From Parapontixanthobacter aurantiacus (lineage in GTDB: Bacteria; Pseudomonadota; Alphaproteobacteria; Sphingomonadales; Sphingomonadaceae), in the NCBI RefSeq assembly GCF_009827635.1, contig NZ_WTYW01000006.1, positions 1-64,000 on the forward strand: 64,000 nucleotides of DNA, read 5' to 3'. Of this stretch, positions 9,066 through 18,656 are shown in pieces. The notes under the pieces were generated by a model. That model saw only the letters and a list, made by a program, of their open reading frames with translations. It ran no database searches and was not told where the DNA came from. Within the stretch, counting starts at the first letter, position 1. The number at the start of each line of letters is the position of its first letter. A program made the position numbers and the translations under genes.

Positions 9066-10079
9066 TTACCAGCCCCTGACGGGCAGGAGCATCTCGCGCT
9101 TCCAGTAGGGCATCGGGTCGGGCGGGGTTGGCCGGTTGATCAGCGCTTCCCCGAAAGACGCGGCGACATGCCAGAGCTTTTCGAGCCGCCCCACGACGAC
9201 CCGGTGGTTCCAGGCGTTTTGCCCGCGATCGAGCACCTTGTGGCCGATCGCACCGTAGATGCGCGCTGCGGCCAAGATCGCCCAGCGTTGCCGGAAGGAC
9301 AGCCGCGCCGCCCCCAGTCGCGCCGCGGCGATGTGCCGGTCCATCCGCTCGATCATGCGCGGCATCAGGCTGGCGAGCGCGAAGCGGTTGTTGGGCTTCG
9401 CGTGCTCGCCGGGTTCGAGATCGGCCTCCACCAGCCAGTTCGCGGGAATGTAGCAGCGCCCCGCCGCAGCATCCTCGACGACGTCGCGACTGATATTGGC
9501 AAGCTGAAAGGCAAGGCCCAGATCGCACGCCCGGTCGAGCGTATCGTCGTCACCGTCGGGGACGCCCATGACCTGCGCCATCATCACGCCGACCGCACCC
9601 GCAACGTGATAGCAATAGCGCATCAGGTCGCCATCCGTGCGCGGCTGCCAGTCGCTCGCATCGAGCGCGAAGCCCGAGATGACGTCGTCGGCCATCTGCT
9701 TCGTCAGACCGGCTTCCGCCGCGACCTGGCCGAACCCGTCGAAGGCAGGATCGGCGGTCGGTTGCCCCTCGAAGGCGCGGCGCGTGAGGACGCGGATGGC
9801 CTCGACCCGGTCCTGCTTGTTCTTCTGCGAACCGAGTTCACCGCCCATTTCCTGATTGTCGGCGATGTCGTCGCACCGGCGACACCATGCATAAAGCAGC
9901 CATACCCGCTCGCGCGTCTTCGTGTCGAACAGGGCCGACGCCATTGCAAAGCTGCGCGAACCCTCGCGGATCGCCTCATGCGCCTTGTCCACCAGCGCAT
10001 AGCGGTCGCGCCCGCCGCCGGGCTGGCCCGGGGTGGCGCGCATGACGCGCGAGGGGGAAAGAAGGCGGGGCTTGCTCAA
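9066..10079 (-). CDS. crtB: Phytoene synthase
   Basis: The 337-residue enzyme condenses two geranylgeranyl diphosphates to phytoene, the first committed step of carotenoid synthesis. Both Asp-rich prenyl-diphosphate motifs are present: RRCDDIAD near residue 88 and LANISRDVVEDAA near residue 193. RCYIP follows, as usual in CrtB. It is the last gene of the crt set, 92 bases after the LOG gene, so it may be read through from crtY or use a promoter in that gap. Confidence 0.95.
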   Translation of the reverse strand: MSKPRLLSPSRVMRATPGQPGGGRDRYALVDKAHEAIREGSRSFAMASALFDTKTRERVWLLYAWCRRCDDIADNQEMGGELGSQKNKQDRVEAIRVLTRRAFEGQPTADPAFDGFGQVAAEAGLTKQMADDVISGFALDASDWQPRTDGDLMRYCYHVAGAVGVMMAQVMGVPDGDDDTLDRACDLGLAFQLANISRDVVEDAAAGRCYIPANWLVEADLEPGEHAKPNNRFALASLMPRMIERMDRHIAAARLGAARLSFRQRWAILAAARIYGAIGHKVLDRGQNAWNHRVVVGRLEKLWHVAASFGEALINRPTPPDPMPYWKREMLLPVRGW

Positions 10080-10171
10080 GAAATAATCAGTCCGGGTGAG
10101 ATTCTTGTGGATGCGTTATCGTAATATGAAAGTGTTCACAAATCGCACACCATTCGGAACGGGAGCGGGCG

Positions 10172-10762
10172 TCACAGATCGTCGGCGGTCATCTCGAAAA
10201 TCGGGCGATGCGGTTCGTACCGGTCCATCTTTTCGAGCAGAGCGGTCAACGTAGCCGCCTGAACGATGATGGACTGGTGCGCAGGACGCACGAAACCGAC
10301 CGAAGCCATATGCGCGTTGAAGGCAATCAGCTGATCGTAGAAGCCGAAGGCATTGAGCAGACCGACGGGATTGCGATGATAGCCGAGTTGCGCCCAGCTG
10401 ACCGCTTCCCACAACTCGTCCATCGTGCCGACGCCGCCGGGCAGGGTGACGAACCCGTCCGACAGATCGGTAAACCGGGCCTTGCGCTCGTGCATTCCCG
10501 ACACGGTATGAAGCTCGGTGCAATCGTGATTGGCGACTTCGCTGCTGGCGAGGGCCTCGGGAATGATCCCGATGACTTCGCCGCCCGCTTCCAGCGCGCC
10601 CGATGCGACCGCTCCCATCAAGCCGAGCCGCCCGCCGCCATAGACCGTGGTGATGCCGCGCTCCGCCAGTTCGCGCCCGACGTCGCGCGCCAGTTCGATA
10701 TAGCGTGGATCGGCAGGTGTCGCGGAGCCGCAATAGACCGCGACGCTCGAAAGTGCGCTCAT
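10172..10762 (-). CDS. LOG family protein (TIGR00730 type nucleotide phosphoribohydrolase)
   Basis: The 196-residue product has the lysine-decarboxylase-like Rossmann fold and both LOG signatures, YGGGRLGLMG near residue 40 and LPGGVGTMDE near residue 100. LOG enzymes release the free base from cytokinin riboside 5'-monophosphates or AMP. The start at 10762 overlaps the crtI stop by four bases, so it is translationally coupled to crtI within the carotenoid cluster. A role in carotenoid synthesis is not known; co-expression is the only link visible. Confidence 0.88.
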   Translation of the reverse strand: MSALSSVAVYCGSATPADPRYIELARDVGRELAERGITTVYGGGRLGLMGAVASGALEAGGEVIGIIPEALASSEVANHDCTELHTVSGMHERKARFTDLSDGFVTLPGGVGTMDELWEAVSWAQLGYHRNPVGLLNAFGFYDQLIAFNAHMASVGFVRPAHQSIIVQAATLTALLEKMDRYEPHRPIFEMTADDL

Positions 10763-12333
10763 GCAGGAACCGACAGGTCTTGCAGGATGAGACCGGCAGT
10801 GGCCTTGGCGCTGCCGACGACGCCCGGAATGCCCGCGCCCGGATGCGTGCCGGCACCGACGAGATAGAAGTTCCTCACGACATCGTCCCGGTTGTGGCCC
10901 CTGAACCATGCGCTCTGCGTCAGGATCGGCTCGAGGCTGAAGGCGCTGCCCAGATGGGCGTTGAGATCGCCGGCGAAATCCTTGGGTGCGTAATGGAACT
11001 TCGTGACGATCCGGTCGTGGATGTCGGGCACGAGGCGGCGGCCGACCTCGTCGAGGATGCGCCTTTCGAGGATCGGACCGAGTTCGCTCCAGTCCATTGC
11101 CAGCTTGCCCATGTGCGGCACGGGAACGAGCGCGTAGAACGTGCTCTTGCCCGGCGGGGCCATGCTCGGGTCGGTGACGGTCGGATGGTGCAAATAGATC
11201 GAGAAATCCTGCGACAGGACGCCATTGTCGTAAATGTCCTCCAGCAGGCCCTTATAGCGGGGCCCGAACAGGATCATGTGGTGCGGAATACCGGGCCAGG
11301 TCCCCTCCAGTCCGAAATGCACGACGAAGAGGCCGGGCGAGAACTTCTTGCGCGACAGTGTCTTTGCGTAGTCGCCGCCCCTCTTCGACGTGGACAGCAG
11401 ATCGCGATAGGAATGCATGATGTCGGCATTGCTCGCCACCGCATCGAAATCCTGCCGCCAGCCGCTCTTCGTCTCGACGCCGGTGATGCGGTTGCCGAGC
11501 GAATGGAGCTGCACGATCTCGTCGCCGAGCCGCATCGTGCCGCCGAGCCGCTCGAAATGCTTGACCATCGCCGCGACGAGGCGGTTCGTGCCGCCCTTCG
11601 CCCACCAGACGCCGCCATCCTTTTCCAGCTTGTGAATGAGCGCGTAGATGGCGCTCGTCTTCATCGGATTGCCGCCGACGAGCAGCGTATGGAAGGACAG
11701 CGCCTCGCGCAGCTTCTCGTTCTTCACGAAGCTCGACACGATCGAATAGACCGAGCGGTAGGCCTGCTTCTTGGCGAGGGCCGGGGCCGCCTTCAGCATC
11801 GACTTGAAGTCGAGGAACGGGACGTGCCCCAGCTTGACGTAGCCTTCCTCGTAAACCCCGGCGGCGTAGTCGAGGAAACGGTGATAACCGGCAATGTCTT
11901 CCGGCTCCAGCTTGCCGATCTCCTGCCGCAGGGATTCTTCGTCGTTCGAATAATCGAAATTCGTCCCGTCCGGCCAGTTCAGCCGATAGAATGGAAAGAC
12001 CGGCATGAGTTCGATGTCGTCGGAAATGTCGTGACCCGTCAGCGCCCACAATTCCTCGAGGCAGGGCGGGTCGGTGATGACCGTCGGTCCGGCGTCGAAG
12101 GTGAAGCCGTCCTTCTCCCAGTAATATGCACGCCCGCCCGGCTTGTCGCGCTTCTCCACCACCGTCGTGGCGATCCCCGCCGATTGCAGCCGGATGGCGA
12201 GGGCAAGCCCGCCGAAGCCTGAACCCACGACGCAGGCGGTCTTGCCTGACAGGGCAGGGCTGAAGCCGCGGACGGGGGTATCGTCATTGTCGAGCCCGGG
12301 AAGCTGCGACTTGAGGTCGGTTTCGGCGTTCAT
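10759..12333 (-). CDS. crtI: Phytoene desaturase
   Basis: The 524-residue flavoprotein converts phytoene to lycopene (or a less desaturated product). A Rossmann FAD motif lies near residues 33-60 (VVGSGFGGLALAIRL). The CrtI C-terminal signature is present near residue 490 (YLVGAGTHPGAGIPGV). The ATG at 12333 is chosen because it overlaps the end of crtY by four bases (ATGA) and begins a normal N-terminus; the frame is open further upstream only as antisense-like shadow of crtY. It couples crtY upstream and the LOG gene downstream. Confidence 0.95.
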   Translation of the reverse strand: MNAETDLKSQLPGLDNDDTPVRGFSPALSGKTACVVGSGFGGLALAIRLQSAGIATTVVEKRDKPGGRAYYWEKDGFTFDAGPTVITDPPCLEELWALTGHDISDDIELMPVFPFYRLNWPDGTNFDYSNDEESLRQEIGKLEPEDIAGYHRFLDYAAGVYEEGYVKLGHVPFLDFKSMLKAAPALAKKQAYRSVYSIVSSFVKNEKLREALSFHTLLVGGNPMKTSAIYALIHKLEKDGGVWWAKGGTNRLVAAMVKHFERLGGTMRLGDEIVQLHSLGNRITGVETKSGWRQDFDAVASNADIMHSYRDLLSTSKRGGDYAKTLSRKKFSPGLFVVHFGLEGTWPGIPHHMILFGPRYKGLLEDIYDNGVLSQDFSIYLHHPTVTDPSMAPPGKSTFYALVPVPHMGKLAMDWSELGPILERRILDEVGRRLVPDIHDRIVTKFHYAPKDFAGDLNAHLGSAFSLEPILTQSAWFRGHNRDDVVRNFYLVGAGTHPGAGIPGVVGSAKATAGLILQDLSVPA

Positions 12334-13532
12334 GCCGCTGTCTCCTTGGAAAGGGGTTCGGTGCGCGATGTCGCCAGGGTCCGGATCGCACGACCGACGG
12401 GAACGGGAGGTTTGCCGATGAGAATACGCGCTTTGTCGGCATAAGTCGATTGGCAGGCGTAGAATCGCTCTACGAGGTCTTCTGGCAGGCGATAGAAGTG
12501 CTCGAATACCCGGTAGCGCTCTTCCGGGCGGGCGGCGCCGAACAGCATCTTGCCGAGCATCCGGTAGAAGCCCGTGGCGCGCCAGTGATCCTGCGCCGCT
12601 TTCTCCAGCGTTGCTGCCAGGACCGGCCCGCGTCCGATGGCAATCTCGTCCGCAACGAGGTGCGCGATTTCGACCGCCTTGGGGAGGGTATAGCTGGTCA
12701 GGGGATGGACGAAGCCACCGCGCGCCCCGGCCATAGCAACGCCCTCGATCCGGTGCGCTGCTTGAAAGGCTGCGAAGTCGCCGCCGGTGATGACGGGCAG
12801 GACGCCGGTCTCCTCGTCCTCGACCTCGCCCGACCATCCCTGCTCGCTGACATATTGCGCGATGCGTCCGCGAAGCGCTTCGATGTCGAGCGTCGGCGCG
12901 TCGTTGTAATAGGTGTCCTCGACGAACACGCGATGCTCGTCGAGCGGCAGGACGTAAACGAAGCGATAGCCGTCCTTCTGGGCGACCTCGACATCCATTA
13001 TGACCGGTTCGACGACATTGTGCGGCACGTCCGTTTTCCAGGTCTGGCCGAGGAAAACCTGCCATCCGCCAGATAGTTGCGGGGCGTTCGTGATACCGCG
13101 GCAGTCGATGACCACATCTGCCTCGACCCGGTCGCCATCGGCCAGGCTGATGCTGTTCCGATCAAGGCTAGCGACTTGCCGAGTTGTCAGGATGCTCCGT
13201 TGATTGAGCCGGTTTTCAAGGGTTTGCGCGAATTCGGTCGAGTAGAGGGAGTTGTATGAGGTGGCGAGATGCCGGCGATATTGCGGAAAGCGCACCTCGT
13301 AGCGAACCCGCCAACTCTTATGCGGAAATTCTTTCATCAAATCATGATCTTGCGGTGATATGTCGCTGGCGAACCAGCTCCAGCGGTGGTTGCCACCGAT
13401 CTGCTCTCCGCCTTCGATCAAAGTCACGGAAATGCCTGGATTTCTGCGCTGCAGGGCAAGGGCGATGAGGCCGCCCGACAGACCGCCGCCGGCTATTGCC
13501 ACATCGCTTCGCAGAACGCTCGTCACCAGCAA
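12330..13532 (-). CDS. crtY: Lycopene beta-cyclase (CrtY type)
   Basis: The 400-residue product cyclises both ends of lycopene to give beta-carotene. An N-terminal dinucleotide-binding motif (VAIAGGGLSGGLIALAL) starts near residue 10 and is followed by GGNHRWSWF, characteristic of CrtY. GARGGFVHPLTSY near residue 270 is the conserved second motif. It begins with TTG at 13532 or GTG at 13526; neither has a strong ribosome-binding site. It is the first gene of the set crtY-crtI-LOG-crtB. No crtE, crtZ, crtW or crtG is in the window, so any hydroxylation or ketolation must be encoded elsewhere. Confidence 0.93.
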   Translation of the reverse strand: MLVTSVLRSDVAIAGGGLSGGLIALALQRRNPGISVTLIEGGEQIGGNHRWSWFASDISPQDHDLMKEFPHKSWRVRYEVRFPQYRRHLATSYNSLYSTEFAQTLENRLNQRSILTTRQVASLDRNSISLADGDRVEADVVIDCRGITNAPQLSGGWQVFLGQTWKTDVPHNVVEPVIMDVEVAQKDGYRFVYVLPLDEHRVFVEDTYYNDAPTLDIEALRGRIAQYVSEQGWSGEVEDEETGVLPVITGGDFAAFQAAHRIEGVAMAGARGGFVHPLTSYTLPKAVEIAHLVADEIAIGRGPVLAATLEKAAQDHWRATGFYRMLGKMLFGAARPEERYRVFEHFYRLPEDLVERFYACQSTYADKARILIGKPPVPVGRAIRTLATSRTEPLSKETAA

Positions 13533-13648
13533 GCTTTAGGGGGTCTGTCGGAGGAGGGCAATCTCTCCGCCGAGCATACCGAGAAGGGGGCGGGCGGAAC
13601 GGGGCGGCAGGTCGTCAGTTAAAAACTGCGAACACGTGAGGGAATTGC

Positions 13649-14560
13649 ATGAAGAACAGTTTGTCCATCGCCGGCAGCCTGCTGGCCGTCGCCTTTGCTA
13701 TCCAGATGCCCGCCCATGCGCAGGACGGGGTCGACGTAGAGACATCGACGGTCGTTCCGGACATCGAGGAGCCGGAAGATGACGCGCTGATGGGGCCGAC
13801 GGTCTTCGACGGTGACTGGGTCAGTGTCGGCATCGGCGGCGCCTACAGCCCGAGCTATACCGGGTCTGACGCTTACCGTTTTTCCGTTCTGCCGATCGTT
13901 CAGGGCTCGCTGGGCGGCATCGACGTCAATCCTCGGCCGGGCGGGCTGGCCCTCGACTTCCTCCCCGATGCGGATGAGGGACCGGGGCTCGATCTCGGCA
14001 TCGCCGCACGACTGAGGAACAATCGCACCGACATCGAGGATATCGACGATCCCGTAGTGGAGATGCTGGGCGAGCTCGATACGGCCTTCGAAGTCGGTCC
14101 AACCGTGGGCGTGAGTTTCCCGGGGGTCCTCAATCCCTTCGACAGCCTGAGCTTTAGCGTCGATGCGCGCTGGGACGTCGCCGGAGCGCATGAGGGCTTT
14201 TCTGCGAACCCCTCGATCACCTATTTCACGCCGCTGAGCCGCGCCATCGTAACCTCTCTCTCGATCGGGGCGGAATATGCCGATAGCGATTTCAACGACT
14301 ACTACTTCTCGGTTTCCGAAGCCGGTTCAGCCGTCAGTGGCCTGCCGCAGTTCGAGGCTGACGGCGGCATAAACTCGGTAAGCGCGAACCTGCTTGCGGG
14401 CTTCGATCTCAGCGGTGATGCGACCGATGGAGGTCTCGCGATCGTTACCATCGCAGGCTATTCGCGCCTTGTCGGCGATGCAAAGGATACGCCGCTGACC
14501 AGCATTCGCGGCGACGCCGACCAGTTCTTCGTCGCCGCGGGTATCGGCTACACCTTCTAG
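13649..14560 (+). CDS. MipA/OmpV family outer-membrane protein
   Basis: The 303-residue product has a signal peptide ending in MPAHA, then a beta-barrel body that matches MipA/OmpV proteins (VGIGGAYSPSYTGSDAYRFS and the phrase PIVQGSLGG near the N-terminus, alternate hydrophobic strands, and a C-terminal aromatic residue in GIGYTF). Members are outer-membrane proteins; E. coli MipA is linked to peptidoglycan synthesis complexes, but the role here is open. It is divergent from crtY with 116 bases between, which must contain both promoters. Confidence 0.87.
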   Translation: MKNSLSIAGSLLAVAFAIQMPAHAQDGVDVETSTVVPDIEEPEDDALMGPTVFDGDWVSVGIGGAYSPSYTGSDAYRFSVLPIVQGSLGGIDVNPRPGGLALDFLPDADEGPGLDLGIAARLRNNRTDIEDIDDPVVEMLGELDTAFEVGPTVGVSFPGVLNPFDSLSFSVDARWDVAGAHEGFSANPSITYFTPLSRAIVTSLSIGAEYADSDFNDYYFSVSEAGSAVSGLPQFEADGGINSVSANLLAGFDLSGDATDGGLAIVTIAGYSRLVGDAKDTPLTSIRGDADQFFVAAGIGYTF

Positions 14561-14573
14561 ACTAGAGCGAGTT

Positions 14574-14602
14574 GCCCGGCGCCCGACGAACGGGCACCGG
14601 GC
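14574..14602. terminator. Hairpin between convergent genes, likely bidirectional terminator
   Basis: A stem GCCCGG-c-GCCCG pairs with CGGGC-a-CCGGGC around the loop ACGAA, between the stop codons of the OmpV-like gene and the S9 peptidase. There is no clear T-run on either side, so it may act as a weak or Rho-assisted terminator. Confidence 0.55.
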
Positions 14603-14610
14603 TTCGTGCG

Positions 14611-16671
14611 TCAGTCCGCCGCGGCAGTCGTGCCGGTCGTTCCCGCAGCGAGCGTGGGCCGCGCATCGGGTAGCGGCGCATCACGGTCGCCGGTCTTGAG
14701 ATAGGTGTCGAACCACCGCATCATCCGCAAATTGTAATCGTAGCGTGAAGAGGCGCGCGCATTGCCGTGGCCTTCCCCTGGGAACAGAACGAGCCGGACC
14801 GGCGTGTCGGGCTTGCGAACCTTGATGTTGCGATAGAGTTCGTAGGACTGGCTCGGGGCAACGCGGGTATCCTCCGCGCCATGCATGATGAGGAGCGGAG
14901 TCTCGGCCCGGTCGACGTAATAGATCGGCGAGACTTCCAGCATGCCCTGCCAGTCCTCCCACGGGTATTGCCGCGCATGAACGTTGTACATCTCGCGCGG
15001 GATGTCGGTCGTGCCGAACTTGCTGATCTGGTTGGAGATGCCGACGAACATCACGCTGGCGGCGAACTCGTCGCTTTGTGCGGTAGCGCCCCACGCAGAC
15101 GCATATCCGCCATAGGACCCGCCGGTGATGCCGGTACGGTCGGGATCGGCAATGCCCGCCTCGACCAGCGCCCGCTTCCCGTCCACGAGATCGTTAAATT
15201 CCTTGCCTGCGTAATCGTTCTGATGGGCCTTCGCGAACGCCGTACCGTAAGCCGTCGAACCGCGATAGTTCGGCAGGAAGACGGCATAACCCTGACCTGC
15301 GGCAACTTGCCCGGGTTTGCTGTAAGCGGTCTGCCATCCGTTCGATTCATGTGCTTCCGGTCCGCCATGCACGTTGAGGATCGTCGGTGCGCCGCCATCG
15401 GGCAGGCCACCTACCGGCTCGATGAGAACGCCTTCGATGCGCTGACCGTCGCGCGCGACGTACGTCATGATGCGCTGCTCGCCGAAGTCGATCTCCGAGA
15501 GCCACGGATTATGCGTGGTCAACCGTGTCAGGCGCTCGCCGTCGAGGCGGAAAAGCTCGGGCGGATGCATCGGCGAATGTGCTTCGACCGCGATCGTCCC
15601 GCCATCGGTTTCGATGTCCATCACGATGAGGTTGCCGGGATCGATTTCCTGCAGGACGTTGCCGTCGCCATCATACATCCGCAGAAGGCTTCGCGCGCCC
15701 ACATGGACAGCCGCAGCGAGACGACCGTCGTCAAGCCATTCGGTATCGACGACGGCTTCCGCTGCCCCGGGATTGACCGCTTCGAACGATCCGGTCGCCA
15801 TGTCGACGAAATGAAGCGTCGTGGGAGCGGGATCGTTGACGTCAACCCCTGCGATGAGTGCGAGGCGTCGTCCGTCCGGTGAAATCTCGACGTCGTCGAT
15901 CTTTCCTTCGGTCTCGACCACCGCACTGACGTTTCCGCTCGCGAGATCGATGATGTGGACACGCTTGCGCGTATAGCTGTCATCGACGCTGGGCGTCGGG
16001 GCGCTATCGACGATCGCGCGTCGTCCGTCGCTCGCCACCTGAAAGGCGCTGACATAACCGGGAATCTCGATTTCCAGCGGTTCGGCATCGACTTCGCCGC
16101 CTGCATTCGCGCGGAACAGCCGATTGAGACGCGCTTCCTCTTCGTAGACGATCGCATTGAAGCCGGCGTCCCGTTCGCTCTCGCGTCGTTCGACGCTCTC
16201 CGCCCCGACGAGCATGTAGATCGCACTACCGTCCGGCGCCCACACATAGGAGCGAACCGCAGCATCCTCGACTTCGGCGAGCTTGCGATAGGCGCCGCCG
16301 TCGACCGGAATGCCCCAGACCGCGCGTTCTTCGTCGCCGTCCGACCAGAGGAAGGAAACCATGCGTCCGTCCGGCGAGAAGGCGATACCCGACACGTTCA
16401 TGTCTTCGGGGAGGAATTCGCGCAGGTCGCTGCCATTGACCAGCTTCAGCTGCTGGGTGGACGTGCCGTCTTCCTCGCCGCCGGTAATGTCGGGCAGGCG
16501 CGAAGTCGTGTAGGCGATCCGCTGTCCATCGGGAGAGACCGCTATCGCACCGACGCTTTCCAGCTTGGTCACGTCCTCCGGCGTCATGGGACGTGCCCAC
16601 GCGGGTGCTGCTGTCACCGCTGTGGCAGTGATAAGGGATGTTGCAAGAAGGGCGGGGCGGAAATGTTTCAT
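14611..16671 (-). CDS. Secreted S9 family (prolyl oligopeptidase-like) peptidase
   Basis: The 686-residue product has a signal peptide ending in PAWA, an N-terminal WD40-like beta-propeller (repeats of the type ISPDGRRLA and FSPDGRMVSF), then an alpha/beta hydrolase domain from about residue 420. The catalytic Ser lies in GITGGSYGGY, with the Asp and His expected in MHGAEDTRVA and GEGHG. S9 enzymes cleave short peptides, often after proline or as acyl/dipeptidyl peptidases, in the periplasm. It is divergent from the amidohydrolase at 16823, with 151 bases between them. Confidence 0.92.
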   Translation of the reverse strand: MKHFRPALLATSLITATAVTAAPAWARPMTPEDVTKLESVGAIAVSPDGQRIAYTTSRLPDITGGEEDGTSTQQLKLVNGSDLREFLPEDMNVSGIAFSPDGRMVSFLWSDGDEERAVWGIPVDGGAYRKLAEVEDAAVRSYVWAPDGSAIYMLVGAESVERRESERDAGFNAIVYEEEARLNRLFRANAGGEVDAEPLEIEIPGYVSAFQVASDGRRAIVDSAPTPSVDDSYTRKRVHIIDLASGNVSAVVETEGKIDDVEISPDGRRLALIAGVDVNDPAPTTLHFVDMATGSFEAVNPGAAEAVVDTEWLDDGRLAAAVHVGARSLLRMYDGDGNVLQEIDPGNLIVMDIETDGGTIAVEAHSPMHPPELFRLDGERLTRLTTHNPWLSEIDFGEQRIMTYVARDGQRIEGVLIEPVGGLPDGGAPTILNVHGGPEAHESNGWQTAYSKPGQVAAGQGYAVFLPNYRGSTAYGTAFAKAHQNDYAGKEFNDLVDGKRALVEAGIADPDRTGITGGSYGGYASAWGATAQSDEFAASVMFVGISNQISKFGTTDIPREMYNVHARQYPWEDWQGMLEVSPIYYVDRAETPLLIMHGAEDTRVAPSQSYELYRNIKVRKPDTPVRLVLFPGEGHGNARASSRYDYNLRMMRWFDTYLKTGDRDAPLPDARPTLAAGTTGTTAAAD

Positions 16672-16822
16672 CTATTCATCCTGTTGGAGCGAATTGTGCG
16701 GCTCTCATAGCAAGCACGACGTCGAGGGCAAGGCATCGGCCACGCGGGCAAAATTCCTGGCTACTTGCTCTTCGGCCGTCACGGCGGCATGACGTCCGAA
16801 AAGCTAATGAGGGAGGGCTGGA

Positions 16823-18103
16823 ATGTCGAAGATCGCTACTCTTTGCAGCGCGGCTGCCGTCGCGTTGCTGGCACCGATCGCGGCGCAGGCGGAAACGACC
16901 TACATCCATGCGGGGTCGGTCATCAGCGATGCGGATGGCGAGCCATCGGGGCAAGCGACGATAACCGTGACGGACGGGCGCATCGTCGAAGTGCTTCCGG
17001 GTTTTGCACAGCCACCGGCGGATGCAACACTCGTCGACCTCAAGGACCATACGGTCCTTCCCGGCCTCATCGATACGCACACCCACCTGTCAGGGGATCC
17101 TGGCGGCGACTATTGGCGCGAGGCCGTCGATCCGACCGAGTGGAACACGCTGGTCGCGGCGAAGAACGCCCGGCTGACAGCGCGCGCCGGTTTCACGACG
17201 GTTCGCGATCTGGGTTCGGGCGGCCAGGTCATGCAGTCGCTCCGGCGAGCTACCGCCGAAGGGCTTGTCCCCGGCCCTCGCATAGTCACCGCAGGCAATT
17301 CAATCGCGATCATCGGCGGCCATGCCGACGTGTCGGGCTTCACGCCGCAGATCAACGAAGCTCTCGCGACGGGGTTCACCTGTACCGGGGCGACCGAATG
17401 TGCCGCAGTCGTGCGCAAGGCGTCGAAGCAAGGCGCTGAAGTCATCAAGATTACCGCGACCGGCGGTGTCCTCAGCCAGCAGGCACGTGGTCTCGAAGCG
17501 CATTTCACCGATGCCGAGATGGAAAGCATCGTGACGACCGCCAATTCGCTTGGACTGAAAGTCGCCGCTCATGCCCACGGTGCGCGCGGGATCGAGGCGG
17601 CAAGTCGCGCTGGCGTGGACAGTATCGAGCACTGCACCTTCGGCGACGATGCCGCGATCGCCGAAATGAAGCGCAACAAGACAGCCTGCGTCCCCACCCT
17701 GATGGCTTATACCGGCATTCGGGAAAGGCTGGGCCAGGGCGTCTATACGCCGCAGGTCGAGGACAAGATACGCGCGACGCTCGAAGTTGTCGGGCAAGCG
17801 GCTGCGAGAATGCATGAGGGGGGCGTCGAACTCGTATTCGGCACGGATGCCGGCGTGTTCGAGCATGGCCGCAACGCAGAAGAATTCAGAATGCTGCGCG
17901 AACTCGTCGGCATGTCGAACAGGGAAGCGCTCGCCAGCGCTACGACGCGCGCCGCCCGGTTACTCGACATGGAAAGCGAAATTGGCCGGATTGCACCCGG
18001 CTATTCGGCGGACCTGATCGCTGTTCGTGGCAATCCGTTGAGCGATGTGACTGTCCTCGAAAATGTCGACTGGACTATGGTGCGCGGCCGGACCATCGAG
18101 TGA
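16823..18103 (+). CDS. Secreted metal-dependent amidohydrolase
   Basis: The 426-residue protein begins with a signal peptide (ends AAQA) and carries the amidohydrolase-superfamily metal site: HTHLSG after LPGLID near residue 85, a Lys in VIKITATGGV that can be the bridging carboxylated residue, AAHAHG near residue 250, EHCTFG, and FGTDAGV with the catalytic Asp near residue 340. The closest recognised group is the imidazolonepropionase-like/Xaa-Pro dipeptidase branch, whose members often cleave N-acyl or C-terminal dipeptides. GAGGGAGGGC precedes the ATG. Together with the divergent S9 peptidase it suggests periplasmic peptide use. Confidence 0.88.
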   Translation: MSKIATLCSAAAVALLAPIAAQAETTYIHAGSVISDADGEPSGQATITVTDGRIVEVLPGFAQPPADATLVDLKDHTVLPGLIDTHTHLSGDPGGDYWREAVDPTEWNTLVAAKNARLTARAGFTTVRDLGSGGQVMQSLRRATAEGLVPGPRIVTAGNSIAIIGGHADVSGFTPQINEALATGFTCTGATECAAVVRKASKQGAEVIKITATGGVLSQQARGLEAHFTDAEMESIVTTANSLGLKVAAHAHGARGIEAASRAGVDSIEHCTFGDDAAIAEMKRNKTACVPTLMAYTGIRERLGQGVYTPQVEDKIRATLEVVGQAAARMHEGGVELVFGTDAGVFEHGRNAEEFRMLRELVGMSNREALASATTRAARLLDMESEIGRIAPGYSADLIAVRGNPLSDVTVLENVDWTMVRGRTIE

Positions 18104-18185
18104 ATATCCTGCGCCGTAAACGTGGCGCTCATCCATAAGCGCTAGACGCGGTGGGCGAAAGACAAGTCAGTTCAAGGAATTATGC

Positions 18186-18656
18186 GTGCGCTTTACAATC
18201 GTAGCCGTGATGTTCGCTCTTGCAGCGCCGCTCTCCGCGCAGCAGGCGGGTGAGGATGGTTCGCTGACGCGCTCCGACTTCATCTCGCAGATGGACGCCG
18301 AATTCTCGCGGCTCGACGGTGACGCGAACGGCTTCATCAACGAGGGTGAGATACTCGCCTCCCAGCGACAAAGCGCACGAGAGGAAGCATTGCGCCAGAA
18401 TGCCCGCGTATTCGCAGGGCTCGACGCCGACAAGGACGGGCAACTCAGCCAGCAGGAGTTCGCGGCGCTGGCCAATCCCGACGCCATTCCCGTCGATGCC
18501 GCCCCGCTGATGCAGCAATTCGACAGCGATCGGGACGGCGTGATCACGCTCGTCGAATATCGCATCGGAACGCAAGCGAATTTCGACAAGATCGATTCGG
18601 ATCGGGATGGCGTCGTCAGCGACATGGAAATGCGGGCTGCCGGAATTGTGCGCTGA
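18186..18656 (+). CDS. Exported EF-hand calcium-binding protein
   Basis: The 156-residue protein has a short signal peptide (ends LSAQ) and four EF-hand loops: DGDANGFINEGE, DADKDGQLSQQE, DSDRDGVITLVE and DSDRDGVVSDME, spaced as two pairs. It should bind calcium in the periplasm or outside the cell. The start is GTG at 18186 with AAGGA upstream. It follows the amidohydrolase by 82 bases. Its partner is unknown. Confidence 0.85.
   Translation: MRFTIVAVMFALAAPLSAQQAGEDGSLTRSDFISQMDAEFSRLDGDANGFINEGEILASQRQSAREEALRQNARVFAGLDADKDGQLSQQEFAALANPDAIPVDAAPLMQQFDSDRDGVITLVEYRIGTQANFDKIDSDRDGVVSDMEMRAAGIVR

Noticed and set aside
10705-12222. A 505-codon frame antisense to crtI
   Set aside because: crtI motifs are clear on the minus strand; the plus-strand frame has no domain.
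13533-13648. Gap between crtY and the OmpV-like gene, checked for a regulatory dyad
   Set aside because: No convincing inverted repeat or known box; only short promoter-like AT stretches.
14767-15882. A 371-codon frame antisense to the S9 peptidase
   Set aside because: The minus-strand gene has the catalytic motifs; the antisense frame has none.
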